A DNA stretch of 64,000 nt. Origin: Rhizobium hidalgonense (GTDB lineage: Bacteria > Pseudomonadota > Alphaproteobacteria > Rhizobiales > Rhizobiaceae). Where the stretch lies: contig NZ_LODW01000082.1 in NCBI RefSeq assembly GCF_002914525.1, forward strand, positions 124,001-188,000. Direction: 5' to 3'. Positions 35,223 through 45,267 of the stretch are shown piece after piece. Under the pieces are notes generated by a model. That model made no database searches and was not told where the DNA came from. It worked only from the letters and a program-made list of their open reading frames with translations. The first letter of the stretch is position 1, and every line of letters starts with the position of its first letter. A program made the position numbers and the translations under genes.

Positions 35223-36458
35223 ATGTCGTTTTCGCCCACCGGAGACCGTTTTGCCGCGTTCCGGCATTCGTCCTACACGCGGTTCTTCTTCGCGCGTTTC
35301 CTGCTGTCCTTCTCGCAGCAGATCGTCAGCGTCGCCGTCGGCTGGCAGATGTACGACCAGACGGGCAAGGCGATCTATCTCGGCCTGATCGGTCTCGTAC
35401 AGTTCCTGCCGTCGCTGCTGCTCATGCTCGTCACCGGTTCGGTGGCCGACCGGTACAATCGTCGGGCGATCGCCGCACTCTGCTCGCTGGTGAGTGCGCT
35501 CTGCACGCTGGCGCTGCTGGTCATGACCGTCATGGGAACCTTCACGCCGCTGCCGGTTTTCGCCGTGCTTTTGATCTTCGGCATCGAACGCGCCTTCATG
35601 TCGCCGGCGGTGCAGTCTCTGGCGCCCAATCTCGTGCCGGAGCACGCACTTTCCAATGCGATTGCCTGGAACTCGTCGTCCTGGCAGCTCGCCGCGATCA
35701 CCGGGCCGGTGATCGGCGGCCTGCTCTACGGCGTCAGCGCGACGACCGCCTATACGGTGGCGGTGATCTTTTCAGTGCTCGGTGCGGCGCTTCTCTACAT
35801 GATCCCGAAGCCGGAGCAAAAGACCACGGGCGAGACCAAGAGCTGGGCGATGATCCTCGGCGGCTTCAGCTTCATCCGCGCCGAAAGAGTAGTGCTCGGG
35901 GCGATCTCGCTCGATCTCTTCGCCGTGCTGCTCGGGGGGGCGACGGCACTGATGCCGATCTTCGCCCGCGATATCCTGACGCTCGGTCCCTGGGGGCTGG
36001 GGCTGCTGCGCGCAGCACCTGGGCTTGGCGCCATCGTCATGGCGATCTTCCTGGCCGCCTATCCGCTCAAACACCGCGCCGGCATCTATATGTTCATCGG
36101 CGTCGCCCTGTTCGGCGTTGGAACCATCGTCTTCGGCCTATCGACCAACACCGAAGTCTCGATCGCGGCGCTGGCGCTGATGGGGGCGGCCGACATGGTG
36201 TCGGTCTATGTGCGCGAGAGCCTGATTGCGCTCTGGACGCCGGATCAGCTGCGCGGCCGCGTCAACGCGGTCAACATGGTCTTCGTCGGCGCCTCGAACG
36301 AACTCGGGGAATTCAGGGCGGGTACGATGGCATCGATCTTCGGCGCGGTGCCGGCGGTTGTTATCGGCGGAATCGGGACTTTGGCGGTGGCGGCGATCTG
36401 GGCTTCGAGTTTCCCCAAATTGCGCAGGATCGATACGCTCGACGCGCCCAGTACATAA
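35223..36458 (+). CDS. MFS transporter, MFS_3/EntS-like
   Basis: A 411-residue membrane protein with about twelve hydrophobic segments. RFFFARFLLSFSQQIVSVAVGWQMYDQTG begins the first, GSVADRYNRRAI is the MFS loop 2-3 motif, and PNLVPEHALSNAIAWNSSSWQLAAITGPVIGG is typical of the MFS_3 (enterobactin exporter-like) family. It probably exports a small molecule; the substrate is not known. Start at 35223 fits the family N-terminus. Confidence 0.88.
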   Translation: MSFSPTGDRFAAFRHSSYTRFFFARFLLSFSQQIVSVAVGWQMYDQTGKAIYLGLIGLVQFLPSLLLMLVTGSVADRYNRRAIAALCSLVSALCTLALLVMTVMGTFTPLPVFAVLLIFGIERAFMSPAVQSLAPNLVPEHALSNAIAWNSSSWQLAAITGPVIGGLLYGVSATTAYTVAVIFSVLGAALLYMIPKPEQKTTGETKSWAMILGGFSFIRAERVVLGAISLDLFAVLLGGATALMPIFARDILTLGPWGLGLLRAAPGLGAIVMAIFLAAYPLKHRAGIYMFIGVALFGVGTIVFGLSTNTEVSIAALALMGAADMVSVYVRESLIALWTPDQLRGRVNAVNMVFVGASNELGEFRAGTMASIFGAVPAVVIGGIGTLAVAAIWASSFPKLRRIDTLDAPST

Positions 36459-36484
36459 TAGCGCGCGCTGCCAGCGGTGGGGCT

Positions 36485-37240
36485 CTATGCGGGAAGCGTG
36501 ATCGGGGATGCGGCCTTTGCCGGCTTGCCTTCGAAGACGATATCCAGGAATTCGTTCAGCCAGGCTTTCAGCGGCGCATCGAACAGCATGCGGCCTTCGA
36601 GATGTTCGCGGCCCTGCTGGGCGTTCGGCAGGATGAAGCGGTGCGCGCCATGCACCACCCAGCGATGCATCATCACCCGGGTGAGTTCGGCATGGAACTG
36701 CAGGCCCCAGGCGTTGCCGTCATAGCGGAAAGCCTGGTTCGGGTAGGCATCGCCTTCGGCCAGCAGGTCGGCGCCGTGCGGCAGTTCGAAGCCTTCGCGG
36801 TGGAAGTGATAGACCATCTTCGGCCAATGCATCAGCAGGCGGCCTTTCTCGGTCGGGTGCAGCGGATACCAGCCGATCTCCGTCGAGCCGTCGGCATTCG
36901 ACTGCACCTTGCCGCCGAGATGACGCACCAGCATCTGCGCGCCGAGGCAGATACCGAGATAGGGGCGTTTTTCCCGCAACGGAACATCGATCCAGCCGAT
37001 CTCCTTTTTGACGAAGTCCTCGGGATCATTGGCGCTCATCGGCCCGCCGAAGACGACGACACCGGCATGGTTTTCAAGCGTCGTCGGCAGCACTTCGCCG
37101 AGAACCGGGCGGCGGATATCGAGGCGATAACCCTTCTCGACCAGCAATTGGCCGACACGCCCGGGGCTCGACCGCTCCTGGTGCAGGACGATGAGGATCG
37201 GGCGCCGGTCGTGGTTCGTGTTTTGCTCAGTCGCTATCAT
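36485..37240 (-). CDS. Class I glutamine amidotransferase-like protein
   Basis: A 251-residue protein with the GATase triad: nucleophile in GICLGAQMLVRHLGG, His and Glu in QFHAELT. VVVFGGPMSANDPEDF is the oxyanion region. It resembles GMP-synthase-related stand-alone amidotransferases, which often act on glutathione-like or gamma-glutamyl compounds. It overlaps the TerB gene by 14 bases, so it is in the same transcript. Confidence 0.88.
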   Translation of the reverse strand: MIATEQNTNHDRRPILIVLHQERSSPGRVGQLLVEKGYRLDIRRPVLGEVLPTTLENHAGVVVFGGPMSANDPEDFVKKEIGWIDVPLREKRPYLGICLGAQMLVRHLGGKVQSNADGSTEIGWYPLHPTEKGRLLMHWPKMVYHFHREGFELPHGADLLAEGDAYPNQAFRYDGNAWGLQFHAELTRVMMHRWVVHGAHRFILPNAQQGREHLEGRMLFDAPLKAWLNEFLDIVFEGKPAKAASPITLPA

Positions 37241-37712
37241 CTTGCGCAACCCGGACATCCGTCACCCTGGCGGCCGCCTCCTGCCGCTTCTGGATGCGCT
37301 CGCGTGAGGAGACGCCGAGCAGATCGGCGATTCGCCAGATCACATGGTCTTCCATTTCGCTGCGTTCGCCATCGGCATAGACGATGTCCCAGAGAATGCC
37401 GATCAGCTCCAGCCGTTGCTCGGTATTGAGATGGCGTTTCAGGTCGGCGGTGAACCGATAATAATCGACGGCGGTGCTTTCGGCAGCGAGGCCGGCCGCC
37501 ATCAGGGCATCCAGCTGCTTGCCGTCGAGTGCATATTGCTCCTTCAACAGCTTGCGCAGCCGCTTCTTCTCGCTGGCCTTGATCTGACCGTCGGCCTCCA
37601 TGACCTGCATGCAGAGGGCTGCCACCGCGATGCGGGGGTCGTCAGGGGCAAAACCTTTCCTGGGGTGGTCGGCGGTGAGCTTCTGGAAGAATGCCTGAAA
37701 GCGTTCGAACAT
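37227..37712 (-). CDS. TerB-like tellurite resistance domain protein
   Basis: A 161-residue cytosolic all-helical protein. The pattern AALCMQVMEADGQIKASEKKRLRKLL and ELIGILWDIVYADGERSEMEDHVIWRIADLLGV shows the two acidic D-G-x-I/E-x-x-E loops of the TerB fold, likely metal-binding. It lies downstream of hemY by 17 bases and before the amidotransferase, so probably belongs to the haem-cluster transcript. It is also called COG4103. Role unknown. Confidence 0.88.
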   Translation of the reverse strand: MFERFQAFFQKLTADHPRKGFAPDDPRIAVAALCMQVMEADGQIKASEKKRLRKLLKEQYALDGKQLDALMAAGLAAESTAVDYYRFTADLKRHLNTEQRLELIGILWDIVYADGERSEMEDHVIWRIADLLGVSSRERIQKRQEAAARVTDVRVAQDDSD

Positions 37713-37729
37713 GCGGTTTTCGTTCCATT

Positions 37730-39343
37730 TCAGAAAAGGCGGAGCCGTGTCTTGGGTCCCGGTTCCACCCTGGGGTCGCGAACGCCGGGATCATCCGGCA
37801 GGCCGCCAAAGAAAGGTTTCGCTTCGCCCGGTGCAGGCGCTTTATCGCTGACGGGTTCGACGGGCTTCGGTTTCGCCGGTGCCGGTGCCGGCGCCGGGCG
37901 CACGGCCTCGGCGATCGTCGCGGCGCGTTCCAGTTCGATGATGCGATGGTCGTTGACCGGACTTTCCGGCCTGACGTCGCGCAGCGGCGGCAAGGTCTTC
38001 AGGGCGGTCTCGATCGAGGCCGGCGCCGAACCGTCTTCGAGCGGACCCTCGATCTGACCGAAGGGCGCCTTCCATTCGAAGGCGTCGAGGCGGCCGGTCA
38101 CGGGCGATACCGGCAGCCATTTGTCGGAGACGAAACCATCAGCCACCCAGGCCGGATCACGCGGGGCTTTGAGCGCCTGGGCCAGCCAGTGGCGCACCCG
38201 GCCCTGGTCTCCGGTCTCGGCTTCTTCGATGTCGGCCAACAGCAGGAAGGCGGCTTCCCGCGGCTGCATGCGCGCTGCCGCTTCCGCCTTGGCGCGGGCC
38301 TTGGCGAATTCCTGCGCGTCGAGTGCGGCCTGGGCGACGACGAGAAGGGATTCGACATTATTCGGGCGCAGCCCCTCCAGTCGTTCGGCGCGCTTCAGCC
38401 GGTCGAGCGTGGAATCGCCGCTGCGGGCCCTGACATAGGCCTGGCCGATCTCGGGATGCGGCGCCGATTTCCATGCCTGTTCGAGGATCGAGGCGGCCTT
38501 GCGCACGCCGCCCTCGCGAAACAACGCCTTTGCGGCAATGAGGGCTGCCGGAATGAAATCGGCGGCGAGCTTCAGTGCCTGCTGCGCGTCGTCGCGGGCG
38601 CCGGTCGGGTTGCCTTCCAGCTTTTCGCCGGCCCGCGCCGTCAAGAGGACCGCGTGCAGACGGTTGGCCTCGGCCTTTTCGACGACGCGGGCGGCCTTTT
38701 GCTGTTCGAGCAGGCGGATCGCATCGTCCCAGCGGCCGGACTGGCTGCGATATTCGAGCGTTGCCTGTGCGGCCCAGGGCAGATAAGGCGCGCTGTCGGC
38801 AGCCTTCTCGGCATATTGGCGGGCGGCCTCGTTGGCGCCGAGGCGGCGGGCTTCCAGATACAGGCCGCGCAGACCGAGTTCGCGTGTTTCTGGATCGTTG
38901 GCCATGGCCTCGAACTTGGCGCGCGCCTCGTCATAGCGGCCTTCGATGAGGGCGGCCTGGGCCTCGAGCAAATTGATCAGCGGCTCCTGGTCGGCGCGGA
39001 TGAGACCGCGCGAGCGGGCTGCCATCTTGCGGGCGAGCAGCGCATTGCCGGCGCCGGCAGCGATCAGGCCGGTCGACAGCGCCTGATAACCGCGGTCGCG
39101 CTTGCGGGCGCGGAAATAACGAGTGACCGAATGCGGCGAGGTCCAGACCAGGCGGATGAACCACCAGGTGATCATCACGGCGGCGACCAGAGCGATGATG
39201 GCGCTGGCGGCGACGATCAGCTTCGTCTGATAGATCTGGCCCTCCCAGATCAGCGAGAGGTCGCCGGGACGATCGGCAAGCCAGGAGAAACCATAGGCGA
39301 GGGCCAACACGAAGAGGGCGAAGGCGACAAGACGGATCAGCAT
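37730..39343 (-). CDS. hemY: HemY family TPR membrane protein
   Basis: A 537-residue protein with two N-terminal hydrophobic segments (VAFALFVLALAYGFSW and ASAIIALVAAVMITWWF) and a series of TPR-like helices, ending in a proline-rich tail (PAPAPAPAKPKPVEP). Proteobacterial HemY of this type is encoded with hemCD and influences late haem synthesis, but is not protoporphyrinogen oxidase. It follows the mitofilin gene by four bases in a hemC-hemD-mitofilin-hemY array. Confidence 0.92.
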   Translation of the reverse strand: MLIRLVAFALFVLALAYGFSWLADRPGDLSLIWEGQIYQTKLIVAASAIIALVAAVMITWWFIRLVWTSPHSVTRYFRARKRDRGYQALSTGLIAAGAGNALLARKMAARSRGLIRADQEPLINLLEAQAALIEGRYDEARAKFEAMANDPETRELGLRGLYLEARRLGANEAARQYAEKAADSAPYLPWAAQATLEYRSQSGRWDDAIRLLEQQKAARVVEKAEANRLHAVLLTARAGEKLEGNPTGARDDAQQALKLAADFIPAALIAAKALFREGGVRKAASILEQAWKSAPHPEIGQAYVRARSGDSTLDRLKRAERLEGLRPNNVESLLVVAQAALDAQEFAKARAKAEAAARMQPREAAFLLLADIEEAETGDQGRVRHWLAQALKAPRDPAWVADGFVSDKWLPVSPVTGRLDAFEWKAPFGQIEGPLEDGSAPASIETALKTLPPLRDVRPESPVNDHRIIELERAATIAEAVRPAPAPAPAKPKPVEPVSDKAPAPGEAKPFFGGLPDDPGVRDPRVEPGPKTRLRLF

Positions 39344-39347
39344 GGTC

Positions 39348-40622
39348 TTATCCTTCCTTGCCGGTGCCGGAAACCGCTTTCGACAGCGCGCCCCCGACCA
39401 GTTCCTCGACGCGGATGCGCGCTTCGAGCGACTGCTTGAAGGCGGTGGAAGCCTGCTTGCCGGGAGCCGGCAGCTTGTTCCATTCGGCGGAAGCGCCCGG
39501 CAGATCGCCGCTCTTCACCTTATCCTCCATGCGGGCGGCGATGGCTTCGACGCTGTCGCCTTCGATATTGCCGACGGGGCGGACCGATACCAGCGACTTG
39601 GCGCTCGACATCAGCCGGTCCGACCAGCTCTCATTCGGATCCGGCTGGTTGACGGCTTCGACGATCGCGGTGGCGACATCGGGAACCTGACGCATGAGTT
39701 CGGCGCGTGAGGGAATGCCGGTTTCGGCAAAGCCGCGCAGGTCGGCGACGGTGGGATCGTCGGCTGCGACGCCGGCGAAGGTATCGAGCTCGGCCAGGAA
39801 CGGCCCGCCGCGATCGATCGCCGCCTTGAGGGCGGCCGCGGCGATCGCCTTGGCGACGGCGACATCCTCGCGCGGCTCGTTCAGCTTCTTTTCGGCCTCG
39901 GCGAGGCGCTTGGCGATATCGGCGCCGCTGCTCGTCTGCTCTTCGGAGGACTGGGCCAGGGTCGAGCGCAACTGGTCGAGCTGACCGCTCAGCTCGGCAA
40001 TCTTCTTGTTGAGCGTCTCGACATTTGCCGAATCGGCCGGGGCGGCTGCCGGCGCCTTGGCAGCCGTTTCCAGCGCGGCGAGGCGCTTTTCAATCTCACC
40101 ATCATCTGCGCTCGCCGGATTGGCGGCGAGGTTGGCGACGGTCTGTTTCAGGCCGTCGATCTCGCCTGAGAGATCGGCGACATCAGGCGAGGTCGCCTGC
40201 GGCGCGGGGGAACCGGAGAGATAGCCGGCATATTGAATGGCGCCGGCGCCAAGCAGCGCCACGAGGCCGCCGAAGATGCCGGCGGCGATGAGACCGGAGG
40301 TGGCGGCGCGGCGCGGCTGTTCGGGAGGAGGCATGAAGTCAGGCTCGGGGGCTGCCGGCTCCTCGGGCACCGCAGGCCGGTCCTGGTGTTCGGCTTGTTC
40401 GTGTTCGGCGTCTTCCTGCTCGGCCCGTCCCTGTTCCAACTGCGGCGCAGCCTCGGTTTCGGGCGTCACGCCGGCGCCGGCGGCGCTGTTGGCGGCGTCG
40501 CCGACATCATTCTCCACCGGCTTTTCGGTATCGGCTGCAGAGGCGAAATCCTGTGCTTCGAGGTCGATCGTGACCGGCTCGTCGGCGCTCTTCGAATGGC
40601 GTGGCGGGTTTCCCGATACCAT
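39348..40622 (-). CDS. Alphaproteobacterial mitofilin (Mic60-like) protein
   Basis: A 424-residue protein with an acidic, Glu/Pro-rich cytosolic head, one membrane segment (LIAAGIFGGLVALLGAGAIQY), a coiled coil (LKQTVANLAANP...KIAELSGQLDQLRSTLAQ) and a C-terminal mitofilin domain (SWSDRLMSSAKSLVSVRPVGNIEGDS). Alphaproteobacterial Mic60 homologues lie next to hemY, as here, and shape inner membranes. The start at 40622 is behind AGAGGA. A longer open frame upstream lacks similarity. Confidence 0.88.
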   Translation of the reverse strand: MVSGNPPRHSKSADEPVTIDLEAQDFASAADTEKPVENDVGDAANSAAGAGVTPETEAAPQLEQGRAEQEDAEHEQAEHQDRPAVPEEPAAPEPDFMPPPEQPRRAATSGLIAAGIFGGLVALLGAGAIQYAGYLSGSPAPQATSPDVADLSGEIDGLKQTVANLAANPASADDGEIEKRLAALETAAKAPAAAPADSANVETLNKKIAELSGQLDQLRSTLAQSSEEQTSSGADIAKRLAEAEKKLNEPREDVAVAKAIAAAALKAAIDRGGPFLAELDTFAGVAADDPTVADLRGFAETGIPSRAELMRQVPDVATAIVEAVNQPDPNESWSDRLMSSAKSLVSVRPVGNIEGDSVEAIAARMEDKVKSGDLPGASAEWNKLPAPGKQASTAFKQSLEARIRVEELVGGALSKAVSGTGKEG

Positions 40623-40711
40623 GAGGTCCTCTTTATCCTGCATTGCAACGAAACTAGACAGTGATGCCAATTAAGGGAAGAGGTTAGATCAAATTTGGGC
40701 GGCTAAAGCAT

Positions 40712-41419
40712 TCAAAGCAGCGACAAAAGACTTTTCTCATCCGGCATCGGCGCAATCGCCGCGTTTTTTTTCAAGGCTGCCGGAACGGCTTCAGCCACCG
40801 CTTCGCTGAGGCAGAGAAGGCGGATTCCGCTTTCCTCCGGCAGGGCCGAGCGAAGTTCCGCTACGCCAAAAAAATCGTCGGCCGTCTGCCGGGAATAGAA
40901 GAGAACCGCATCCGGCCGACCGCCCGCAAAAACCGCTTCGATCTCGGCCGGGCCGGGGGCAATCGGCTGCATGCGATAGCATTCTCCAATCGAAAAGCGG
41001 ATGCCGCGTTGACGTAATCCTGCTTCGAAGGTTTCGGCGCGCGGCAAGCCGGCAAGATAGAGCAAATCATCGATCCCCCGTGCGGCGACGAGATCGGCGA
41101 GATCGCCGCCATTGCCCGAGGAAGAGGCGACCGACTGGAATCCGAGGCTACGGGCTGCTTCCGCCGTCATCTCGCCGACCGCGAAAAGCGGGCGGGCAAG
41201 ATGCGCACGGAGTGTTTCGCCAAGAACGGAGATGACCCTGACGGCTTCGGCGCTGGTCACGGCGATCGCGCCGCTGGTTCTTGCAAGCGCGGCTGCGGCT
41301 GCGGCGCTGTCATGCACCGGCCGGCGCAGCGCCAGCAGCAGCGGCTCGTGGCCCATATCGCGCAGACGTTGTGCGGTTTTCGTCGCCGAATGCGCGGGGC
41401 GGGTGACGAGCACGCGCAT
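40712..41419 (-). CDS. hemD: Uroporphyrinogen-III synthase
   Basis: Closes and isomerises hydroxymethylbilane to uroporphyrinogen III. The 235-residue product starts MRVLVTRPAHSATKTAQRL and keeps the weak HemD landmarks AVTSAEAVR, FAVGEMTAEAARSLGF and DAVLFYSRQTADDFF. It starts seven bases after the hemC stop. The family is poorly conserved but the hemC context makes the call firm. Confidence 0.92.
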   Translation of the reverse strand: MRVLVTRPAHSATKTAQRLRDMGHEPLLLALRRPVHDSAAAAAALARTSGAIAVTSAEAVRVISVLGETLRAHLARPLFAVGEMTAEAARSLGFQSVASSSGNGGDLADLVAARGIDDLLYLAGLPRAETFEAGLRQRGIRFSIGECYRMQPIAPGPAEIEAVFAGGRPDAVLFYSRQTADDFFGVAELRSALPEESGIRLLCLSEAVAEAVPAALKKNAAIAPMPDEKSLLSLL

Positions 41420-41426
41420 GGCGGCC

Positions 41427-42356
41427 TCAGTGCCAGTCGTCGAAGAAGGCGCTGCCGGCCCTGGCGCGCACGTCCTGGCCGGCGCGGGTGCCGAGTGCGG
41501 CCGCATCGCGGCGGTGGCCGTCTGTTGTTACCGCATGCTGGCTGCGGCCATCGGGGGTGATGATGAGGCCGGAGAAGCGGATCAGGTCGCCTTCGCAGAC
41601 GGCATAACCGCCGATCGGCGTGCGGCAGGAGCCGTCAAGGGCGGCGAGGAAGGCTCGTTCGCAGGAGACGGTGTCGAAGGTCGCGGCATCGTTGACCGGC
41701 GCCAGCAGATCGTCGATCCCAGTGTCGCCGATGCGGCTTTCGATGCAGATCGCCCCTTGCGCCGGCGCCGGGGGGAAGGTGTCGGGGTCGAGGATATCGG
41801 TAATCACCTCGACCTTGCCGAGGCGTTTCAGGCCGGCGAGCGCCAGCAGGGTCGCGTCGACCTGGCCCTCTTCGAGCTTGCGCAGGCGCGTTTCCACCAG
41901 GCCGCGGAAAGTCACGACGTTGATATCCGGCCGCATGCGGCGGATCAGCGCCTGGCGGCGCAGTGACGAGGAACCGACGGTGGCGCCATGCGGCAGGTCG
42001 ATCAGTTTGCGCGCAGTGCGGCCGATGACGGCGTCGCGAATATCCTCGCGCGGCAGATAGGCGGAAAGATGAAGGCCGTCCGGCAGGTGGGTCGGCATGT
42101 CCTTGGCGGAGTGCACGGCAAAATCCAGCTCGCCTGATGCAAGCTGCTGTTCGAGCTCCTCTGTGAACAGGCCCTTGCCGCCGATCTCGGAGAGCGACCG
42201 GTCGGTGATGCGATCGCCCTTGGTCGTCAGCACGACGATCTCGAACATTTCCTCAGGCAGATGGTGCGCCGCCATCAGCCTGTCGCGGGCCTCGTGCGCC
42301 TGAGCGAGCGCCAGCGGGCTGCCGCGCGTGCCGATCCGGAAAGGTTTTGTTTGCAT
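41427..42356 (-). CDS. hemC: Porphobilinogen deaminase (hydroxymethylbilane synthase)
   Basis: Assembles four porphobilinogens into hydroxymethylbilane. The 309-residue enzyme starts [20 protein letters not shown] and contains [10 protein letters not shown] and [15 protein letters not shown]. The dipyrromethane-anchoring cysteine is in [12 protein letters not shown]. It heads the hem transcript and is divergent from tsaD with 72 bases between starts, so the two share a short control region. Confidence 0.97.
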   Translation of the reverse strand: MQTKPFRIGTRGSPLALAQAHEARDRLMAAHHLPEEMFEIVVLTTKGDRITDRSLSEIGGKGLFTEELEQQLASGELDFAVHSAKDMPTHLPDGLHLSAYLPREDIRDAVIGRTARKLIDLPHGATVGSSSLRRQALIRRMRPDINVVTFRGLVETRLRKLEEGQVDATLLALAGLKRLGKVEVITDILDPDTFPPAPAQGAICIESRIGDTGIDDLLAPVNDAATFDTVSCERAFLAALDGSCRTPIGGYAVCEGDLIRFSGLIITPDGRSQHAVTTDGHRRDAAALGTRAGQDVRARAGSAFFDDWH

Positions 42357-42428
42357 CCGCTCAGTTCCGTTGTTACCGGAGTTCTCGTAAACGGGTTTCC
42401 ATCCCATCGCAATCAACGAACAGGCCTC

Positions 42429-43550
42429 ATGGTTCCCTTTCTGCGCATCCTTGGCATCGAAACGAGCTGCGACGAGACCGCGGCCGCCGTCGTCGAGCGT
42501 GATGCGGAGGGGCATTCCAAGGTGCTGTCCGACGTGGTGCTGTCCCAGCTCGACGAGCATAGCGCCTATGGCGGCGTGGTGCCGGAGATTGCTGCGCGCG
42601 CCCATGTCGAGGCGCTGGACGAGCTGATCGAGGAGGCGCTGCAGCGCGCCAATGTGTCGCTCAACGAGGTCGACGCCATCGCCGCCACATCAGGGCCGGG
42701 GCTGATCGGCGGGCTGCTCGTGGGGTTGATGACCGGCAAGGCGATCGCGAGAGCCGCCGGCAAACCGCTTTATGCGGTCAACCACCTCGAAGGCCATGCG
42801 CTGACGGCGCGGCTGACGGACGGGCTTTCCTTTCCCTATTTGATGCTGCTCGTCTCCGGCGGCCATACCCAGCTCATCCTGGTGCGCGGTGTCGGAGATT
42901 ATCAACGCTGGGGCACGACGATCGACGATGCGCTCGGCGAGGCCTTCGACAAGACGGCAAAGCTGCTTGGTCTGCCCTATCCCGGCGGCCCGGCGGTGGA
43001 ACGGATGGCGCGGGACGGCAATGCCGATCGCTTCGCGTTTCCGCGGCCGCTGGTCGGCGAGGCGCGGCTCGACTTCTCCTTCTCCGGCCTGAAGACGGCG
43101 GTGCGGCAGGCGGCGCAGGATATCGCGCCGCTCAGCGATCAGGACGTGGCCGATATCTGCGCGTCGTTCCAGAAGGCGGTTTCGCGGACGCTGAAGGACC
43201 GGATCGGCCGCGGCCTGCAGCGGTTCAAGACGGAATTTGCCGCGACATTTCCAGCGGCTGCCCCGGCGACTGGCGAAAAGCCGGCGCTTGTCGTTGCCGG
43301 CGGTGTCGCCGCCAATCTCGAATTGCGCGGCACGCTGCAGACACTATGCGACAAAAACGGCTTCCGCTTCATCGCGCCGCCGCTGCACCTCTGCACCGAC
43401 AATGCCGTGATGATCGCCTGGGCGGGGCTGGAGCGGATGGCGACGGGTGCCGCGCCTGATCCGCTCGACGTCCAGCCGCGTTCGCGCTGGCCGCTTGATT
43501 CCAATGCGGAAACGCTGATCGGATTCGGAAAGAGAGGGGCCAAGGCATGA
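42429..43550 (+). CDS. tsaD: tRNA N6-threonylcarbamoyladenosine transferase
   Basis: Transfers the threonylcarbamoyl group to A37 of ANN-decoding tRNAs with TsaB/TsaE. The 373-residue protein begins [17 protein letters not shown]. The metal-binding histidines are in [10 protein letters not shown], the kinase-like loop is [10 protein letters not shown], and [19 protein letters not shown] follows. ATG at 42429 fits the family; the open frame upstream crosses hemC. It overlaps gpsA by four bases. Confidence 0.97.
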   Translation: MVPFLRILGIETSCDETAAAVVERDAEGHSKVLSDVVLSQLDEHSAYGGVVPEIAARAHVEALDELIEEALQRANVSLNEVDAIAATSGPGLIGGLLVGLMTGKAIARAAGKPLYAVNHLEGHALTARLTDGLSFPYLMLLVSGGHTQLILVRGVGDYQRWGTTIDDALGEAFDKTAKLLGLPYPGGPAVERMARDGNADRFAFPRPLVGEARLDFSFSGLKTAVRQAAQDIAPLSDQDVADICASFQKAVSRTLKDRIGRGLQRFKTEFAATFPAAAPATGEKPALVVAGGVAANLELRGTLQTLCDKNGFRFIAPPLHLCTDNAVMIAWAGLERMATGAAPDPLDVQPRSRWPLDSNAETLIGFGKRGAKA

Positions 43551-44530
43551 GCGAAAATATCGCCGTTGTCGGATCGGGGGCTTTCGGAACGGCGCTTGCC
43601 GCCGTCATCGCGCTTGCCGGCCGCAGCGCGGTGACGCTTGTCGGGCGCAATCCGTCGCTGATATCAGATCTGAAGGCCGAACGCCTGCATGATGCAGCGC
43701 TGCCCGGCATTCTCCTGCCCGATACGCTGGAATTTGCCGCCGAGGCGGAAGCAGTCGCCGACGCCTCCATCGTGCTTTTTGCGATGCCGTCGCAGGCGCA
43801 GGCCGATGCGGCCCGGCAATACGGCCCCTATCTCTCGAAGGACGCCATTGTCGTCACTTGCGCCAAGGGCATCGAGCGCGCGACGGGCAATCTTCTGACC
43901 GACATGCTGGAACGGGAACTGCCCGACCATGCCGTTGCTGTGCTCTCCGGCCCGGGTTTTGCCGCCGATATCGCCAAGGGCCTGCCGACGGCGATGGCGA
44001 TCGCGGCAGCTGACCTGGAGACTGCGGAGCGGCTCGCCCAGGCGATATCAGGCCGAACCTTTCGGCTCTACGCCTCGAGCGACCGCATCGGCGTTCAGCT
44101 CGGCGGCGCGTTGAAGAATGTGCTGGCGATCGCCTGCGGCATCGTCGAAGGCGGCGGCATCGGCGATTCCGCCCGTGCGGCGCTAATTGCCCGCGGGCTT
44201 GCAGAAATGTCGCGTTTCGTCGTCGCCAAGGGGGGGCAGGCCGATACGGTGCGCGGGCTTTCGGGGCTCGGCGACCTGGTGCTGACGGCAACCAGCCATC
44301 AATCGCGAAACCTGCGCTTCGGCATCGCGCTCGGGCGCGGCGAAAAGGTCGATCCGCTGCAGGGCGCGCTGGTCGAAGGCGCGCTTGCCGCTTCCGTCGC
44401 CGCGCGGCTTGCGGCCGAGCTTGGGATCAGCATGCCGATCACCGATGCCATTTCCGCCATCATCGACGGCAAGCTCGATATATCAGAGGCGATAGAGCAA
44501 TTGATGACGCGCCCGATCACCACCGAATAG
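43547..44530 (+). CDS. gpsA: Glycerol-3-phosphate dehydrogenase [NAD(P)+]
   Basis: Makes sn-glycerol-3-phosphate for phospholipids. The 327-residue protein has the dinucleotide motif [12 protein letters not shown], the catalytic lysine region [17 protein letters not shown] and [13 protein letters not shown]. It overlaps tsaD (ATGA), and a short gap leads to the YciI gene, so it is in a five-gene transcript. Confidence 0.97.
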   Translation: MSENIAVVGSGAFGTALAAVIALAGRSAVTLVGRNPSLISDLKAERLHDAALPGILLPDTLEFAAEAEAVADASIVLFAMPSQAQADAARQYGPYLSKDAIVVTCAKGIERATGNLLTDMLERELPDHAVAVLSGPGFAADIAKGLPTAMAIAAADLETAERLAQAISGRTFRLYASSDRIGVQLGGALKNVLAIACGIVEGGGIGDSARAALIARGLAEMSRFVVAKGGQADTVRGLSGLGDLVLTATSHQSRNLRFGIALGRGEKVDPLQGALVEGALAASVAARLAAELGISMPITDAISAIIDGKLDISEAIEQLMTRPITTE

Positions 44531-44539
44531 GAGACAGAC

Positions 44540-44833
44540 ATGCTTTTCGCCCTTCTCTGCAAGGACAAGCCCGGACATTTGAACGTGCGCATGGAAACGC
44601 GGCCGACGCATCTTGAGTATCTGAACGGGCTAAACGCCGAGGGCATATTGAAGATCGCCGGCCCGTTTCTCGATGATGAGGGTAAGGCCTGCGGTAGCCT
44701 GATCATCGTCGAAGCGGCATCGAAAGAGGCGGCGCGTGCGCTTGCCGATGCCGATCCTTACGCCAAGGCCGGGCTGTTCGAAAGTGTTGACGTCAAGGCC
44801 TACAACTGGGTCTTCAACAAACCGGAAGCATAA
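44540..44833 (+). CDS. YciI-like protein
   Basis: A 97-residue ferredoxin-like alpha/beta-barrel protein with MLFALLCKDKPG, RMETRPTHLEYLN, GPFLDDEGKACGSLIIVEAAS and ADADPYAKAGLFESV. The HxxxL helix and the conserved DP(Y/F) are YciI marks. YciI from Haemophilus has a chloride-dependent peroxidase-like active site; the role is otherwise unclear. Tightly placed between gpsA and the EVE gene. Confidence 0.92.
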   Translation: MLFALLCKDKPGHLNVRMETRPTHLEYLNGLNAEGILKIAGPFLDDEGKACGSLIIVEAASKEAARALADADPYAKAGLFESVDVKAYNWVFNKPEA

Positions 44834-44835
44834 GC

Positions 44836-45267
44836 ATGGCGCACTGGCTCTATAAATCCGAACCCGCCTCCTGGTCCTGGGAGCAGCAGAAGGACGCCGG
44901 CGAAACGGGCACGGAATGGACGGGTGTCCGCAACTATCTGGCGCGCAACAACATGCGGGCGATGCAGATCGGCGACAAGGGCTTCTTCTACCATTCCAAT
45001 GACGGGCTGGAGATCGTCGGGATCGTCGAAGTCTCAGCCCTGTCGCAGCCCGATTCTACCGCCAAGGGCGATCCGAAGTGGGATTGCGTCCACATCCGCG
45101 CCGTCATGGACATGCCGAAGCCGGTGACGCTGAAGGACGTCAAGGCGAGCGAGAAGCTTGCCAAGATGGCGCTCGTCACCTCCATGCGCCTTTCCGTGCA
45201 GCCGGTGACGGATGACGAATGGGCCGAAGTCTGCCGCATGGGCGGGCTGGACAATCCGCCGCGGTGA
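44836..45267 (+). CDS. EVE-domain protein
   Basis: A 143-residue PUA-like protein. MAHWLYKSEPASWSWEQQ and TEWTGVRNYLARNNMRAMQIGDKGFFYHSN are the EVE signature; these domains bind modified bases such as 5-methylcytosine in DNA or modified RNA. It begins two bases after the YciI stop and overlaps the methyltransferase gene by four bases. A stand-alone EVE protein next to tsaD is common in alphaproteobacteria, suggesting a housekeeping RNA role. Confidence 0.94.
   Translation: MAHWLYKSEPASWSWEQQKDAGETGTEWTGVRNYLARNNMRAMQIGDKGFFYHSNDGLEIVGIVEVSALSQPDSTAKGDPKWDCVHIRAVMDMPKPVTLKDVKASEKLAKMALVTSMRLSVQPVTDDEWAEVCRMGGLDNPPR

Noticed and set aside
35147-37429. 760-codon plus-strand open frame
   Set aside because: It runs through the MFS gene in a wrong frame and antisense to the amidotransferase gene. 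No family features.
37691-39439. 582-codon plus-strand open frame
   Set aside because: Antisense to hemY; shadow caused by high GC at third positions.
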